From NCBI GenBank assembly GCA_044507695.1, contig JBIQJD010000004.1, positions 1 through 64,000 of the forward strand: a stretch of 64,000 nt of DNA, read 5' to 3'. The position numbers and the translations under genes were made by a program. Position 1 is the first letter of the stretch, and each line of letters opens with the position of its first letter. This document shows, in pieces, positions 54,591 to 64,000 of the stretch. The notes under the pieces are model-generated. The model saw only the letters and a program-made list of their open reading frames with translations. It was not told the origin of the DNA and did no database searches. The stretch comes from JBIQJD01 sp044507695 (GTDB taxonomy: Bacteria > Bacteroidota > Ignavibacteria > Ignavibacteriales > Ignavibacteriaceae).

Positions 54591-57272
54591 ATGAGAAAAA
54601 TTTTACTGATTTTTCTTACATTTTTAATCAGCCATAATTACTCATCTGCCGGTACAACAGGCAAGCTAACCGGCAAGGTAACAGATGCGGCAACCGGTGA
54701 AGCACTTCCTTTTGTTAATATAATTATTCTCGGCACCAACTTAGGCGCAGCATCAGATATAGATGGTAATTATGTCATTCTGAATATTCCTCCCGGCAGA
54801 TACACAGTGAGAGTCCAATCAGTTGGCTATCAGCCGGTTGAAATGGAAAATGTTCCGATCTCAATTGATCTTACAACAACACGGGATTTTGAATTAAAAG
54901 AAACCGCGGTTGAACTTGAAGCAGTTGTTGTTGAAGGCAGAAGAGATATGATTCAAAAAGATATCACCTCTTCTCAAGCACTTATTTCTGCAGAGGAAAT
55001 TGAAAATCTTCCTGTAGCAGAATTTGAAGATGTTCTTCAATTGCAAGCCGGCGTTACAAGAGGAGCAGATGGAAGCTTTCACATTCGCGGCGGGCGATCA
55101 CAGGAAATTGCTTACTGGGTTAACGGTGTTTCAATAACCGATGCTTATGATAACAGCCGCGGAATTGAAATAGATAACAGCAGCGTTCAGGAACTGCAGG
55201 TTATCAGCGGAACTTTTAATGCGGAATACGGAAACGCAATGTCCGGAATAATCAATACTGTAACTAAAGAAGGCGGAACAAAATTTAATGGTGATGTTAA
55301 AGTTTACAGCAGTGATTATGTTAGTGATTTCACATCTTACTTCCCGCATATTGATGAAGTTGATCCGCTTGCAAACCATAATCTTCAGGCAAGTTTAAGC
55401 GGACCCATTCCTTTTGCAGGAGACGTTCTCAGATTCTTTATAAATGGAAGATACAATTACGATGACGGATGGCTGTACGGTGAAAGAAGATATACAACTA
55501 TTGGTGATTCTTCTGATCATTCCATTGTGCCGATGAACTGGAGCAAAAGATGGATGGGGCAGGCAAACATTACTTTTAATCCTGTTCAATCAGTTAAGGT
55601 AAATGCAGAGTTTCTTTATTCAAAAGAAAATTTTCAGGATTATGATCACAGCTACAGATGGGTGCCGGATGGAAATGTTCATAAATTCTCTAACAGCTAT
55701 AACAGTACTCTAACCTTCAATCACATGCTTTCATCAACTACTTTTTACACTTTAAGAGGTTCTTACTTCTTTAAAGATTTTAATGAATATCTCTTTGCTG
55801 ATCCGTACGATCCGAATTACCTTCATCCCGATTCTCTTAACATTGGTGTGAGTTATGCATTCAGAACAAAGGGAACAAATCTGCACAGATTTTTCAGAGA
55901 GACAAATACAATTTCAATTAAAGGTGATTTAACAAGCCAGCTTTATGAGAATCATCTTGTTAAAATTGGAGCAGAAGCAAGATTGCACAAATTAAGTTTT
56001 GATGATTACACACTTGAACCCGCAACAATTGATGGAATTCCGGTTGAACCTTTCCGCCCGCAGATACCGGCATTAAATACGCCTAACAGAACAAACTATG
56101 AAAATGAACCAATTGAAGTTGCAGCTTATGTTCAGGATAAGATTGAATTTGAAGATGTAATAATCAACATCGGAATAAGGTATGATTATTTTAACTCACG
56201 CGGTGATGTTCTTGTTGATCCAAGCGATCCGAATATATATCTGCCGTTAAGACAGGAATTGCAATCACTATCAGTAGCTGAACGTGAACCATACTTTTAT
56301 AAAAAAGCTTCTGCAAAAACTCAGATTAGTCCACGTTTCGGAATTGCTTATCCAATAAGCGCAACCGGTGTGCTACATTTTTCTTACGGGCATTTTTTGC
56401 AGATTCCTTCATTTCAGTATTTGTTTAACCGTGGAAAATATCTTGTACCAAATACTGGAAGCGGATACGGTGTTTACGGCAACCCTGATCTCGAAGCACA
56501 AAAAACTGTTATGTATGAAATCGGATTTAAACAGGAATTCTTTAATGATTTCACTGTTGATATTACCGGTTTCTACAGGGATGTTCGTAATTGGATAACA
56601 GCGGGACCTTTTACTGCAACAAGAAATCTTGTTACTTATTCGGTTTATACAAATAAAGATTACTCAAACGTAAAAGGTATTACCTTAAATGTTAATAAAC
56701 GCTTCAGCAATTTTTATGCATTTGATATTAACTACACATACCAGGTAGCTGAAGGAAGTAATTCATCTCCGGAAGATGAATATTTTGCACAGCAGGGGAA
56801 TTCCGAACCAACGCTTTTCTTACTTCCAATGGATTGGGATCAGAGAAATCTTCTGAATGTTTCAATGTTTGTTGGTATGGATGATTGGGGCGCTTCATTG
56901 ATCGGAAGATACGGAACCGGTCTCCCTTATACTCCTGCAATTACACAATACACTGCAGAGAGAGGAATTACTTCGGGACTTGAACGCAACAGCAGAAGAC
57001 GCCCGAATCAGTTTACCATTGATCTAAAACTTCATAAAATATTTAACATTGCCGGAATTGATGTAACTACATTTCTGCAGGTATTTAACATTCTGGATAC
57101 AAAAACAGTTGTAAATGTATTTGGTGATACAGGCAAACCGGATTATACAACCGAGGCACAAAATGTTGGCGAAGATCCGAACCGCCCGAATACAATTGAA
57201 GAGTATCTGAGATATCCTTGGCATTATGGTGAACCAAGACTTGTTCAATTGGGATTTGAATTTTCATTTTAG
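54591..57272 (+). CDS. TonB-dependent receptor with carboxypeptidase-regulatory-like domain
   Basis: 893 residues. AGGAG precedes the ATG. A signal peptide ends SSAG (about residue 21). A CarboxypepD_reg-like domain (GKLTGKVTDAATGEALPFVN, DIDGNYVILNIPPGRYTVRV) is at 22-105. The plug follows at about 115-235 (VVEGRRDMIQKDITSSQAL, FHIRGGRSQEIAYWVNGVSI, FNAEYGNAMSGIINTVTKEG). The barrel runs to a terminal aromatic strand QLGFEFSF. It imports a substrate across the outer membrane using TonB energy. The sequence is Oar/TBDT-like rather than a clear SusC with a SusD partner. It sits in a tight operon with the PPIase upstream and an Asp-rich giant protein downstream; substrate probably a glycan (inference). 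Confidence 0.94.
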   Translation: MRKILLIFLTFLISHNYSSAGTTGKLTGKVTDAATGEALPFVNIIILGTNLGAASDIDGNYVILNIPPGRYTVRVQSVGYQPVEMENVPISIDLTTTRDFELKETAVELEAVVVEGRRDMIQKDITSSQALISAEEIENLPVAEFEDVLQLQAGVTRGADGSFHIRGGRSQEIAYWVNGVSITDAYDNSRGIEIDNSSVQELQVISGTFNAEYGNAMSGIINTVTKEGGTKFNGDVKVYSSDYVSDFTSYFPHIDEVDPLANHNLQASLSGPIPFAGDVLRFFINGRYNYDDGWLYGERRYTTIGDSSDHSIVPMNWSKRWMGQANITFNPVQSVKVNAEFLYSKENFQDYDHSYRWVPDGNVHKFSNSYNSTLTFNHMLSSTTFYTLRGSYFFKDFNEYLFADPYDPNYLHPDSLNIGVSYAFRTKGTNLHRFFRETNTISIKGDLTSQLYENHLVKIGAEARLHKLSFDDYTLEPATIDGIPVEPFRPQIPALNTPNRTNYENEPIEVAAYVQDKIEFEDVIINIGIRYDYFNSRGDVLVDPSDPNIYLPLRQELQSLSVAEREPYFYKKASAKTQISPRFGIAYPISATGVLHFSYGHFLQIPSFQYLFNRGKYLVPNTGSGYGVYGNPDLEAQKTVMYEIGFKQEFFNDFTVDITGFYRDVRNWITAGPFTATRNLVTYSVYTNKDYSNVKGITLNVNKRFSNFYAFDINYTYQVAEGSNSSPEDEYFAQQGNSEPTLFLLPMDWDQRNLLNVSMFVGMDDWGASLIGRYGTGLPYTPAITQYTAERGITSGLERNSRRRPNQFTIDLKLHKIFNIAGIDVTTFLQVFNILDTKTVVNVFGDTGKPDYTTEAQNVGEDPNRPNTIEEYLRYPWHYGEPRLVQLGFEFSF

Positions 57273-57307
57273 TTGAAAAGAAAATTGCAACCAGGAGGTT
57301 TTCTTAA

Positions 57308-60300
57308 ATGATATTTATAAAAAATACAAAAATTAAATCTGCAATTGTTCTGATGTTGTTTTTTACCGCGGCAGTTTTTCCTCAGAATAATAACCACACA
57401 CCAAGTAGTGAAAGAGGAAATCCGCAGTACCGTACAAAAGGGCAGATGGAAGGAAACAGAATCCGCACAACAATTTTTAACCACGGGCAAAGCGGAAGAT
57501 ATGGCGGTGAATTTCCTATCACTGTTCAAACACCTTATGAATGGCCTAAAAATACAGGTAAAGTTTATCTTGCCTTGCAGGGAGTTTTTGTTGGCGGTGA
57601 AGTTACTGATAATCAGGGAGTGCGCCAGAGAATTGTTGATGTTATGAATTACAGGCAATCTCCTGAAGGTCAATCATGGAATATTGAACCGGTACCGGGT
57701 TTTTTTAATGAGAGCAGAGATCCACGTGAAATAGCTACAAGTGTTGATGAAAGTACCTGGCCTGCATTCTGGCCTGATAAACTTGGGGATCAGGTTGATC
57801 CCGGCTGGCGTGGAAGCTGGAATGGTTATTTTGGCAAAAATATTTTTAATGCTGATCAGGAAATGTTTTACCATGCTGCAGATAATCTTTACAGCCGTTA
57901 TGCAAATTATTTCCCTGATTCAACTGATCTTAGCAGGAAAGGCCTTGGAATTCTCCTCGAAGTCCGCGCTCTTGCATGGTCTCAAATCTTGGTTGAAGAT
58001 GCACTTTATCTTCTGCATAATATTAAAAATGATGGAACAAAAGATATTCCTAAAGTTGCTGTTACAGTTTGGTACGCTGATTTTGTTGGCGGTGATGGGG
58101 ACTCGCAGGATGATATTTCTGAATTTGATTTGATTGAAGATATTGCATGGACGAGAGATAACGATCACCGGGCAATAAATTTTGGTTCTGATCCTGTTGG
58201 TATTGTTGCAGTAAGTTTTCTTGAAACTCCCGGCAATGCTTTGGACAGAATAGATAATGATGGTGATGGTGAACCGGGTGGACCGAAAGTTACAGAAGCA
58301 ATGCTTGAAGGTGAAATACCTGATGATTTAATAGATAATAACGGCAATGGATTGATCGATGAAAACCAGACTCACATTCCTTTCGGTGTGCAGGAAGGTG
58401 TAAGTTATGCTGATGGAATAAGCCAGGGTGATCTCCCGAGAATTTTTGCGGAAGCTAATTCACCTGTTGTTACGGAAGATATGATTAATACTGCTTCAGG
58501 AGACAGATGGAAAAGATGGCCTGCGAATCCTGAAAATGATCCTATCCAAAACGGGCGTGTTCATTTAATTTTGGTTGAATCTGATGATCTTGGTTTGCCT
58601 TTTGCAGATAATATTGATAACAACGATAATGGAGAAGATGGCAGTCCAACCATAACACAGGAAATGATAGCACAAGCCGCTAATGATGCACCTTACTTCA
58701 GATATGTAGTTCCTAATTCAAACATAATCCTATATAATCTCACACAGGAATCTCTCGGTAAAAAATATGCTGATGGAATTGATAATGATGGAGACGGTGC
58801 AATTGATGAAGATATCGATGAAGGCATTGATGAAATGATTGATGAAGCAAGGGATGACGGAATTGATAATGATAATGACTGGAATGTATTTACAGATGAT
58901 GTTGGACTTGACGGAGTTGCTGATACCGGTGATGAAGGTGAAGGAGACGGAATTCCAACATCCGGTGCAGGAACAGGTTTACCCGGCGAACCGAACATTG
59001 ATGTTACAGATGTTGCAGAGACTGATCAGATAGGAATTACTAATGCACAATATGTTCCTGCAGGCGGATTGAACATAAACAGTGATGCACAAATGTGGTT
59101 TGATTTTATGATTCCCGGAAAGTTTTATGATCCACAGGTTGTTGTTGCCGGCGAATATGATTTATTCGTTTCTTCCGGATTCTTCCCGCTCCGTGCAGGC
59201 CAGACTGAACCAATTTCTCTGGCAGTATTATTTGCAAACGGCCCCGTTCCTGATCCGGGGGGTCAATTCAGAAAAAGTGAAATTCTTAAAAAACGTGTAA
59301 GAGCACAGGAAACATATAACAACGATTATCAGTTTGCTAACGCTCCTCTTACGCCCACTGTTACTGCTGTAACAGGCAATAACAAGGTAACTCTTTACTG
59401 GGATGATATAGCTGAATCATCTTTTGATAAGTATATAAATAACATTGGCGGAAATGGTAATGATTTTGAAGGTTACAGAATTTACCGCGCATCTGATCCT
59501 GCTTTTCAGGATGCAGAACAAATAACAAATGCTTACGGTACTATCGCATTCAAACTGCCGCTTGTAATTTTTGATAAGGAAGATGGAATAATGGGGCTTG
59601 ATTCCATCGGCTTTGAAGGTGTGCATTATAATTTAGGAACTGATTCGGGTTTGCGGCATTCATGGACAGATTCATCAGTTCAAAACGGGCATACTTATTA
59701 TTATGCTGTTACTGCTTATGATTTTGGATTTCCGGCAGGCGGAATTATTCCATCGGAATCACCGATAAGAGTTTCGCTGCAGTCTGATGGAAGTGTTAAG
59801 CTGGGACCTAATGTTGTAAGAGTTACTCCGGAAGCTCCTGCTGCTGGTTATGTTCCACCAACCCTCGGTGAAATTGAACTTGTTCAGGGTTCAACCACAG
59901 GTAAAATTTATTATGATATTGTTGATCAGGGTACATTTAAAGAAGGGCATGTTTATCATATAACTTTTGAAGATACATTGATAGTTGGTACTCAGGGTAA
60001 ACCTGATACGCTGAAAACTAAAAATTTCTCGCTGATTGATTCTACAGATAACCGGATACTTATTAATAGAAGCACACAATTTGGTGAAGGAATTGAGCAG
60101 CCCTTAACAGATGGGTTCAGACTAACTTTAATAAATGAAAATCGTGTTGAAATCAATACGGATCTTTCCAAATGGAATAATACAGAAGTTCCGCGGTTCA
60201 CATTTGAAAAACTTGTTGCGCCGGGAATAAAAGGGCAGGAAAAGCCAAATGATTACCAGATAATCTTTGGTGAAGTTGGCGAAGATACTTCAATACAAAT

Positions 60301-60970
60301 AACTATTGGTGCAAATACCTTTCCGCCTAAGCCGGTTAATTTTAAGGTGTTCAACAGAAGTGAAAACAAATTTATTGATTTCGGATTTGTTGAACTTGAT
60401 CAAACAGGCGGTGAAGGAAGATTATCTTCAAAAGGAACACAAAAAGACAGAATAGTTTTTGTAGAAAAAACTACACAAGGAGCAAACATTTTTACCTGGT
60501 GGTTTTATCTTGCTATAGATCCGGACAGCTCTCAAAGATTTCCGCAGGCAGGTGATACTGCTTCAGTAATTCTCCGTAAACCTTTCCTTTCTTCTGATCT
60601 GTTCAGATTTGTTGCAAGGAAAGCACAGATTGATCTAGAACAAGCTAAAAAAGATCTGGATAAAATTAAGGTTGTTCCAAATCCTTATGTAGCATATGCT
60701 GCGTGGGAGCCAAAGAATCCTTACAACAGCGGCAGAGGTCCGCGTGAACTTCACTTCACCCATCTGCCAAATAAATGTACTATAAGAATATTTACTATTA
60801 ACGGAGAACTTGTTGATGTGATTGAACATGAATCTGAATTTAATGATGGTACTGCGCGATGGAATATGTTAACGCGGGATAATCTTGCAATTTCTTACGG
60901 AGTTTATGTTTATCACATTGAAGCTCCGGGCATTGGTGAAAAGACCGGCAAATTTGCCGTTATTAAATAA
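57308..60970 (+). CDS. Giant exported Asp-rich protein with FnIII segment and divergent T9SS-like end
   Basis: 1220 residues. AGGAGG precedes the ATG; a signal peptide ends AVFPQ (residue 26). Between about 300 and 530 there are several acidic repeats like DRIDNDGDGEPGG, DDLIDNNGNGLIDEN, DGIDNDGDGAIDEDIDEGID and DDGIDNDNDW, of the kind that bind calcium in thrombospondin type 3 or EF-hand-like loops. A fibronectin-III-like part spans about 680-805 (VTLYWDDIAE, YEGYRIYRASDP-like strands). The end has KVVPNPYVAYAAWEP then GVYVYHIEAPG and KFAVIK, a divergent T9SS sorting domain. It lies between a TonB receptor and a PorV-like gene and may form a surface complex with them, perhaps in place of a SusD (inference). 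Confidence 0.8.
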   Translation: MIFIKNTKIKSAIVLMLFFTAAVFPQNNNHTPSSERGNPQYRTKGQMEGNRIRTTIFNHGQSGRYGGEFPITVQTPYEWPKNTGKVYLALQGVFVGGEVTDNQGVRQRIVDVMNYRQSPEGQSWNIEPVPGFFNESRDPREIATSVDESTWPAFWPDKLGDQVDPGWRGSWNGYFGKNIFNADQEMFYHAADNLYSRYANYFPDSTDLSRKGLGILLEVRALAWSQILVEDALYLLHNIKNDGTKDIPKVAVTVWYADFVGGDGDSQDDISEFDLIEDIAWTRDNDHRAINFGSDPVGIVAVSFLETPGNALDRIDNDGDGEPGGPKVTEAMLEGEIPDDLIDNNGNGLIDENQTHIPFGVQEGVSYADGISQGDLPRIFAEANSPVVTEDMINTASGDRWKRWPANPENDPIQNGRVHLILVESDDLGLPFADNIDNNDNGEDGSPTITQEMIAQAANDAPYFRYVVPNSNIILYNLTQESLGKKYADGIDNDGDGAIDEDIDEGIDEMIDEARDDGIDNDNDWNVFTDDVGLDGVADTGDEGEGDGIPTSGAGTGLPGEPNIDVTDVAETDQIGITNAQYVPAGGLNINSDAQMWFDFMIPGKFYDPQVVVAGEYDLFVSSGFFPLRAGQTEPISLAVLFANGPVPDPGGQFRKSEILKKRVRAQETYNNDYQFANAPLTPTVTAVTGNNKVTLYWDDIAESSFDKYINNIGGNGNDFEGYRIYRASDPAFQDAEQITNAYGTIAFKLPLVIFDKEDGIMGLDSIGFEGVHYNLGTDSGLRHSWTDSSVQNGHTYYYAVTAYDFGFPAGGIIPSESPIRVSLQSDGSVKLGPNVVRVTPEAPAAGYVPPTLGEIELVQGSTTGKIYYDIVDQGTFKEGHVYHITFEDTLIVGTQGKPDTLKTKNFSLIDSTDNRILINRSTQFGEGIEQPLTDGFRLTLINENRVEINTDLSKWNNTEVPRFTFEKLVAPGIKGQEKPNDYQIIFGEVGEDTSIQITIGANTFPPKPVNFKVFNRSENKFIDFGFVELDQTGGEGRLSSKGTQKDRIVFVEKTTQGANIFTWWFYLAIDPDSSQRFPQAGDTASVILRKPFLSSDLFRFVARKAQIDLEQAKKDLDKIKVVPNPYVAYAAWEPKNPYNSGRGPRELHFTHLPNKCTIRIFTINGELVDVIEHESEFNDGTARWNMLTRDNLAISYGVYVYHIEAPGIGEKTGKFAVIK

Positions 60971-61005
60971 CGAAATGCATGAAGAATATTTTCAAGGAGA
61001 TTAAA

Positions 61006-62031
61006 TTGATTAAGAAATACATAATATTCGTCATGACTGCGGCGGCAGTTCTGTTTAATGATTCATACTGCCAGCAGGTAACAAAAACCGGAACAACTGC
61101 TGCAAAATTTTTAAACATTGGTGTAGGCCCGCGTGCAAATGCAATGGGCGGTGCTTTCAGTTCAATTGCAAATGATGCAACTGCAATGTACTGGAATCCT
61201 GCCGGTATTGCTTCAGTAAATGAATTTCAGGGCGTTATTACTTACACGAAGATGTTTGTAGATATTAATCTGAATTATTTTGGTATTGTTCTGCCGGCTG
61301 GTGAAGCAGGCAGTTTCGGGTTTAATGTTACTGCATTAAATATTGGTGAAATGGATGTAACAACAACAGATTATCCAGAAGGCACAGGCGAAAAATTTGA
61401 TGCAGGCAGTTACGCATTCGGAATAACCTATGCAAGAAATATTACCGAATCTTTTTCTGTCGGAATGAACGTTAAATATATTCGGGAAGATATTTTCAAC
61501 TCAAGCGCTGAAGGTTTTGCATTTGATATCGGAACAATTTTTATAACTCCTTTTTACGGAATCAAGTTTGCGAGCAGCATTACCAATTACGGACCTAAAA
61601 TGCAGATACTGGGAGATGATCTGCTGGTTCGGCATGATCCTGATCCTAATAAAGCAGGAGATAATGAAACACTTGATTCACGATATTCAACTGATGAGTT
61701 TGAACTGCCGCTCCGTTTGCAAATCGGTATCTCAAAAGATTTTGATTTGTTTGAAGGGCATAAATTTATAATTGCTGTGGATGCAAATCATCCAAATGAT
61801 AATGCGCAGTTTGTAAATGTTGGCGGTGAGCTTTCTCTCTTTAACAATTTGATTTCATTAAGAGGCGGTTACAAAACTCTGTTTCTTGAAGATTCACAGG
61901 AAGGCTTAACATTTGGCTTCGGTCTTCATTATGATGGATTGGAATTTTTCAAAATAGGTGTTGATTATTCTTTTCAGCAGTTAAAGTATCTCGATAATAC
62001 ACATAGTTTCGGAGTTCTTTTAAAATTCTAA
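61006..62031 (+). CDS. PorV/PorQ-family outer-membrane protein
   Basis: 341 residues from a TTG at 61006, preferred over the ATG at 60979 because AAGGAG precedes it and a clean signal peptide (IKKYIIFVMTAAAVLFN, ending SYCQQ) follows directly. The ATG would add nine residues lacking a good ribosome-binding site. The mature start (TAAKFLNIGVGPRANAMGGA, then DATAMYWNPAGIASV) is the PorV/PorQ (FadL-like) signature. A 14-stranded barrel is expected. PorV is the shuttle and attachment-complex barrel of T9SS, where it carries cargo to the sortase PorU. This copy is flanked by T9SS-type cargo genes and so may serve this operon specifically (inference). Confidence 0.92.
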   Translation: MIKKYIIFVMTAAAVLFNDSYCQQVTKTGTTAAKFLNIGVGPRANAMGGAFSSIANDATAMYWNPAGIASVNEFQGVITYTKMFVDINLNYFGIVLPAGEAGSFGFNVTALNIGEMDVTTTDYPEGTGEKFDAGSYAFGITYARNITESFSVGMNVKYIREDIFNSSAEGFAFDIGTIFITPFYGIKFASSITNYGPKMQILGDDLLVRHDPDPNKAGDNETLDSRYSTDEFELPLRLQIGISKDFDLFEGHKFIIAVDANHPNDNAQFVNVGGELSLFNNLISLRGGYKTLFLEDSQEGLTFGFGLHYDGLEFFKIGVDYSFQQLKYLDNTHSFGVLLKF

Positions 62032-62090
62032 TTAACAAAAAATATTACTCCTTAAATCGGGAGCAATAATTAATCAATCAAGGAGGCTAT

Positions 62091-63947
62091 ATGAAGAAAG
62101 CACTTACACTGCTTACGATGCTGCTGATCATTGGGTCAACGGCATTCGCACAAACAGTGAATGTCACTTTTCAGGTTGACATGAGAGTGCAGGCTAAGAA
62201 AGGATTTTTTAATCCTGCATCAGATGTTGTTACAATTCCCGGCGGATTTAACAACTGGCTGAACGAACCGCCTGCAAATACTGAAAAAACGATGGAAGAC
62301 GCCGACGGCGATACCATCTATACAAAGACTTTATCATTGAATTCAGGTGAAAGGTATGAGTATAAATACAATATCGGACTTGGATGGGATGGTAAAGATG
62401 AATTAGCCGGGCAGCCAAACAGGGATATCACACCCACCGCAGATGTAACATTAGATCCGGTATTCTTTAATAATGAAGAGATGCCGTCTGGAAATCCGGC
62501 TAATGTTACCTTTGAAGTGGATATGAAATTACCTGCAAAGCAAAATCCTGCTGACTGGTCTACACGTAAAGTATATGTAGCAGGAAGCTTTACTGATTGG
62601 CAGAATGCTGCAATTGAAATGACAGATGCAGATAATGATTCCGTATTTACTGTTACAACCCAGGTAAATTCAGGGCAGGTAATTAAGTATAAATTTATTC
62701 ACACACTTTCTGATCCTGCTTCGGGAAGCTGGGAAACTATTGCCGATAGAGAATCCTGGATTACAGATGGAGATCAGACAATCTCAAGATTCTGGGATGA
62801 TCAGGATCCTAACGTTACTCTTGCAGACGGAAATATTTTATTCCAGGTTGATGCAAGTTTATTGGATGAAATCGGGCTGTACGATCCTGCAGTTGATTCA
62901 ATGAGAGTACGCGGCGGATTTAACGGATGGGGAGACAGCCAGCCGGAAAAATCATTTATGAATCCGGATTTTCTTGATGCAAATAAATGGTTCCTGGATG
63001 TTCCTTTCCTTCAGACAGAAGTGAATTCTACTCTTGAATACAAATTCAGATTGCAGGTTTCAGACCCTAACTCTGATCTTGCCGGTGATGCCGGCTATGA
63101 ACGCCCGTTCTCTACAGGCGGCGGAAACAGGCAGGTACAGTTTGAAGGAAGCGCAGCCCAGCAGGTTCCTGAAGTTTACTTCAATGATATTCATCCTGAT
63201 TTTGCAATTATTAATCAGAATCTCTCAATTACATTCAGAGTGAATATGACACCTGCAACCGATCCGGCAAAACAGCCGGTTCCGTTTAATCCTGCAACAG
63301 ACAGAGTTTTCTGGCAGCCGGGACAGGCAGCATTTGCTGTTACTCAGGGCTGGGTTGAAGGACAGGATACCGCACTTGAACTTACTGATGGTGATGGAGA
63401 TTTGATTTATGAAGGAACTCTGAATATTCAGGCACCTTCGTTTAACGGATTCCTTTACAGTTATCAGTTTGTAAACCAGGATGGTATTGTTAATGAGCCA
63501 ACAGGATTTGCAAATAATGTACGCCGTGTAAGATATATTGCACAAACTGCTGCAAGAACCTTTACACAGCCTTACTCTGCGCCTGTTGATACATGGACGA
63601 ACGCTGAAGATAAATCTGATCAGATTGAACCTTATCCTCCGGGTTATCCTGTTTCTGTTCGTGAATATAACGGTATTGTTCCCGGTAAATTTACACTTGA
63701 ACAAAATTTCCCGAATCCGTTTAACCCTTCAACCACAATCAGATTTTCTATTCCGGAAGCAGGTATGGTAAATCTTTCTGTTTACAATCTGCTTGGAGAA
63801 AAAGTTGAAGAGGTTATGAACAGAGATATGAAAGCTGGTTCCTATGAATATACTTTTGATGCATCTAATCTTAGCAGCGGAGTTTACTTCTATACAATAA
63901 AAACTGCTAATTACACCGCTTCAAAGAAAATGATTCTGATGAAGTAA
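62091..63947 (+). CDS. T9SS-exported protein with four starch-binding-like modules
   Basis: 618 residues. AGGAGG precedes the ATG; a signal peptide ends STAFAQ (residue 21). Four repeats of a CBM20/CBM48-like fold are seen, each with a VTFQVDM-type first strand and most with an FNNW, FTDW or FNGW turn followed by a DGD.IY or DNDSVF strand and a YEYKYN, IKYKF or LEYKF strand. A T9SS sorting domain (EQNFPNPFNPST, ending KKMILMK) ends the protein. Such modules bind starch or glycogen-like chains, so it is a likely surface glycan-binding protein. It closes the operon that includes the TonB receptor and PorV-like gene, and a terminator follows. Confidence 0.88.
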   Translation: MKKALTLLTMLLIIGSTAFAQTVNVTFQVDMRVQAKKGFFNPASDVVTIPGGFNNWLNEPPANTEKTMEDADGDTIYTKTLSLNSGERYEYKYNIGLGWDGKDELAGQPNRDITPTADVTLDPVFFNNEEMPSGNPANVTFEVDMKLPAKQNPADWSTRKVYVAGSFTDWQNAAIEMTDADNDSVFTVTTQVNSGQVIKYKFIHTLSDPASGSWETIADRESWITDGDQTISRFWDDQDPNVTLADGNILFQVDASLLDEIGLYDPAVDSMRVRGGFNGWGDSQPEKSFMNPDFLDANKWFLDVPFLQTEVNSTLEYKFRLQVSDPNSDLAGDAGYERPFSTGGGNRQVQFEGSAAQQVPEVYFNDIHPDFAIINQNLSITFRVNMTPATDPAKQPVPFNPATDRVFWQPGQAAFAVTQGWVEGQDTALELTDGDGDLIYEGTLNIQAPSFNGFLYSYQFVNQDGIVNEPTGFANNVRRVRYIAQTAARTFTQPYSAPVDTWTNAEDKSDQIEPYPPGYPVSVREYNGIVPGKFTLEQNFPNPFNPSTTIRFSIPEAGMVNLSVYNLLGEKVEEVMNRDMKAGSYEYTFDASNLSSGVYFYTIKTANYTASKKMILMK

Positions 63948-63970
63948 TTTGTTCTCACAGATTAATTTAG

Positions 63971-64000
63971 AAAGCCGGTTTGAAATATGACCGGCTTTTG
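63971..64000 (+). terminator. Rho-independent terminator of the operon
   Basis: An AAAGCCGGT/ACCGGCTTT stem with a ten-base loop lies 24 bp after the last stop; T-run at window end. Confidence 0.8.

Noticed and set aside
1..64000. tRNA, rRNA or insertion sequence
   Set aside because: I looked for cloverleaf-like blocks, rRNA signature words and transposase motifs on both strands and saw none; a covariance-model scan would be decisive.

Overview
This is an AT-rich bacterial chromosome segment whose gene content points to the Bacteroidota/Ignavibacteria side of the tree, most likely an Ignavibacteriales relative (inference). Seven predicted proteins end in a canonical type IX secretion system (T9SS) sorting domain: a YPNPFNP or FPNPFNP motif, about 80 residues of beta-sandwich, and a basic C-terminus. 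An eighth ends in a divergent version. There is also a PorV/PorQ-family outer-membrane protein, a carboxypeptidase-regulatory-domain TonB receptor, and a propeller/Y_Y_Y histidine kinase with NarL-type response regulators. I found no tRNA, rRNA, CRISPR array, insertion sequence or phage genes.

Layout. 1-17213: a tandem run of giant secreted surface proteins, all on the plus strand. It holds the tail of one beta-helix protein, one beta-helix protein with a dockerin-like end, two paralogous beta-helix proteins carrying 2 and 3 copies of a CBM-like module, and a protein of about 2057 residues with fibronectin-III repeats, an N,N-dimethylformamidase-beta-like domain and 4 more CBM-like copies. 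The last gene is broken by a 100-N assembly gap that lies in a 300-bp tandem repeat. 17251-32932: mostly minus strand. It holds small stress-type proteins, PRC-barrel protein, trehalose synthase TreT, an SGNH hydrolase, a decayed patch (a 21-bp minisatellite, a methylase-like tail and a nonsense-mutated HigA antitoxin), transketolase, a beta-barrel protein, a secreted alpha-amylase, a YCF48-type T9SS cargo, a long coiled-coil protein, PBP4-type DacB and a MazE-like remnant. 33109-42973: plus strand. It holds an acyltransferase-like membrane protein, a GAF/sigma-54 activator, a receiver stub, a small beta-barrel, a PQQ-like propeller, 4-alpha-glucanotransferase MalQ, a TerB-like protein and a polytopic membrane protein. 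43193-46609: minus strand, a 53-residue charged protein and a T9SS-exported GHL10-type glycoside hydrolase.

46782-63947 reads like a glycan-utilisation locus built differently from the classic SusC/SusD type. A 14-blade propeller histidine kinase and two near-identical NarL-type regulators are followed by a tightly spaced operon: a SurA-like PPIase, a TonB-dependent receptor, a 1220-residue Asp-rich exported protein, a PorV-like protein and a T9SS-exported protein with starch-binding-like modules. Together with TreT, MalQ, the alpha-amylase and transketolase, the window leans towards alpha-glucan and trehalose metabolism plus display of polysaccharide-binding proteins on the cell surface.
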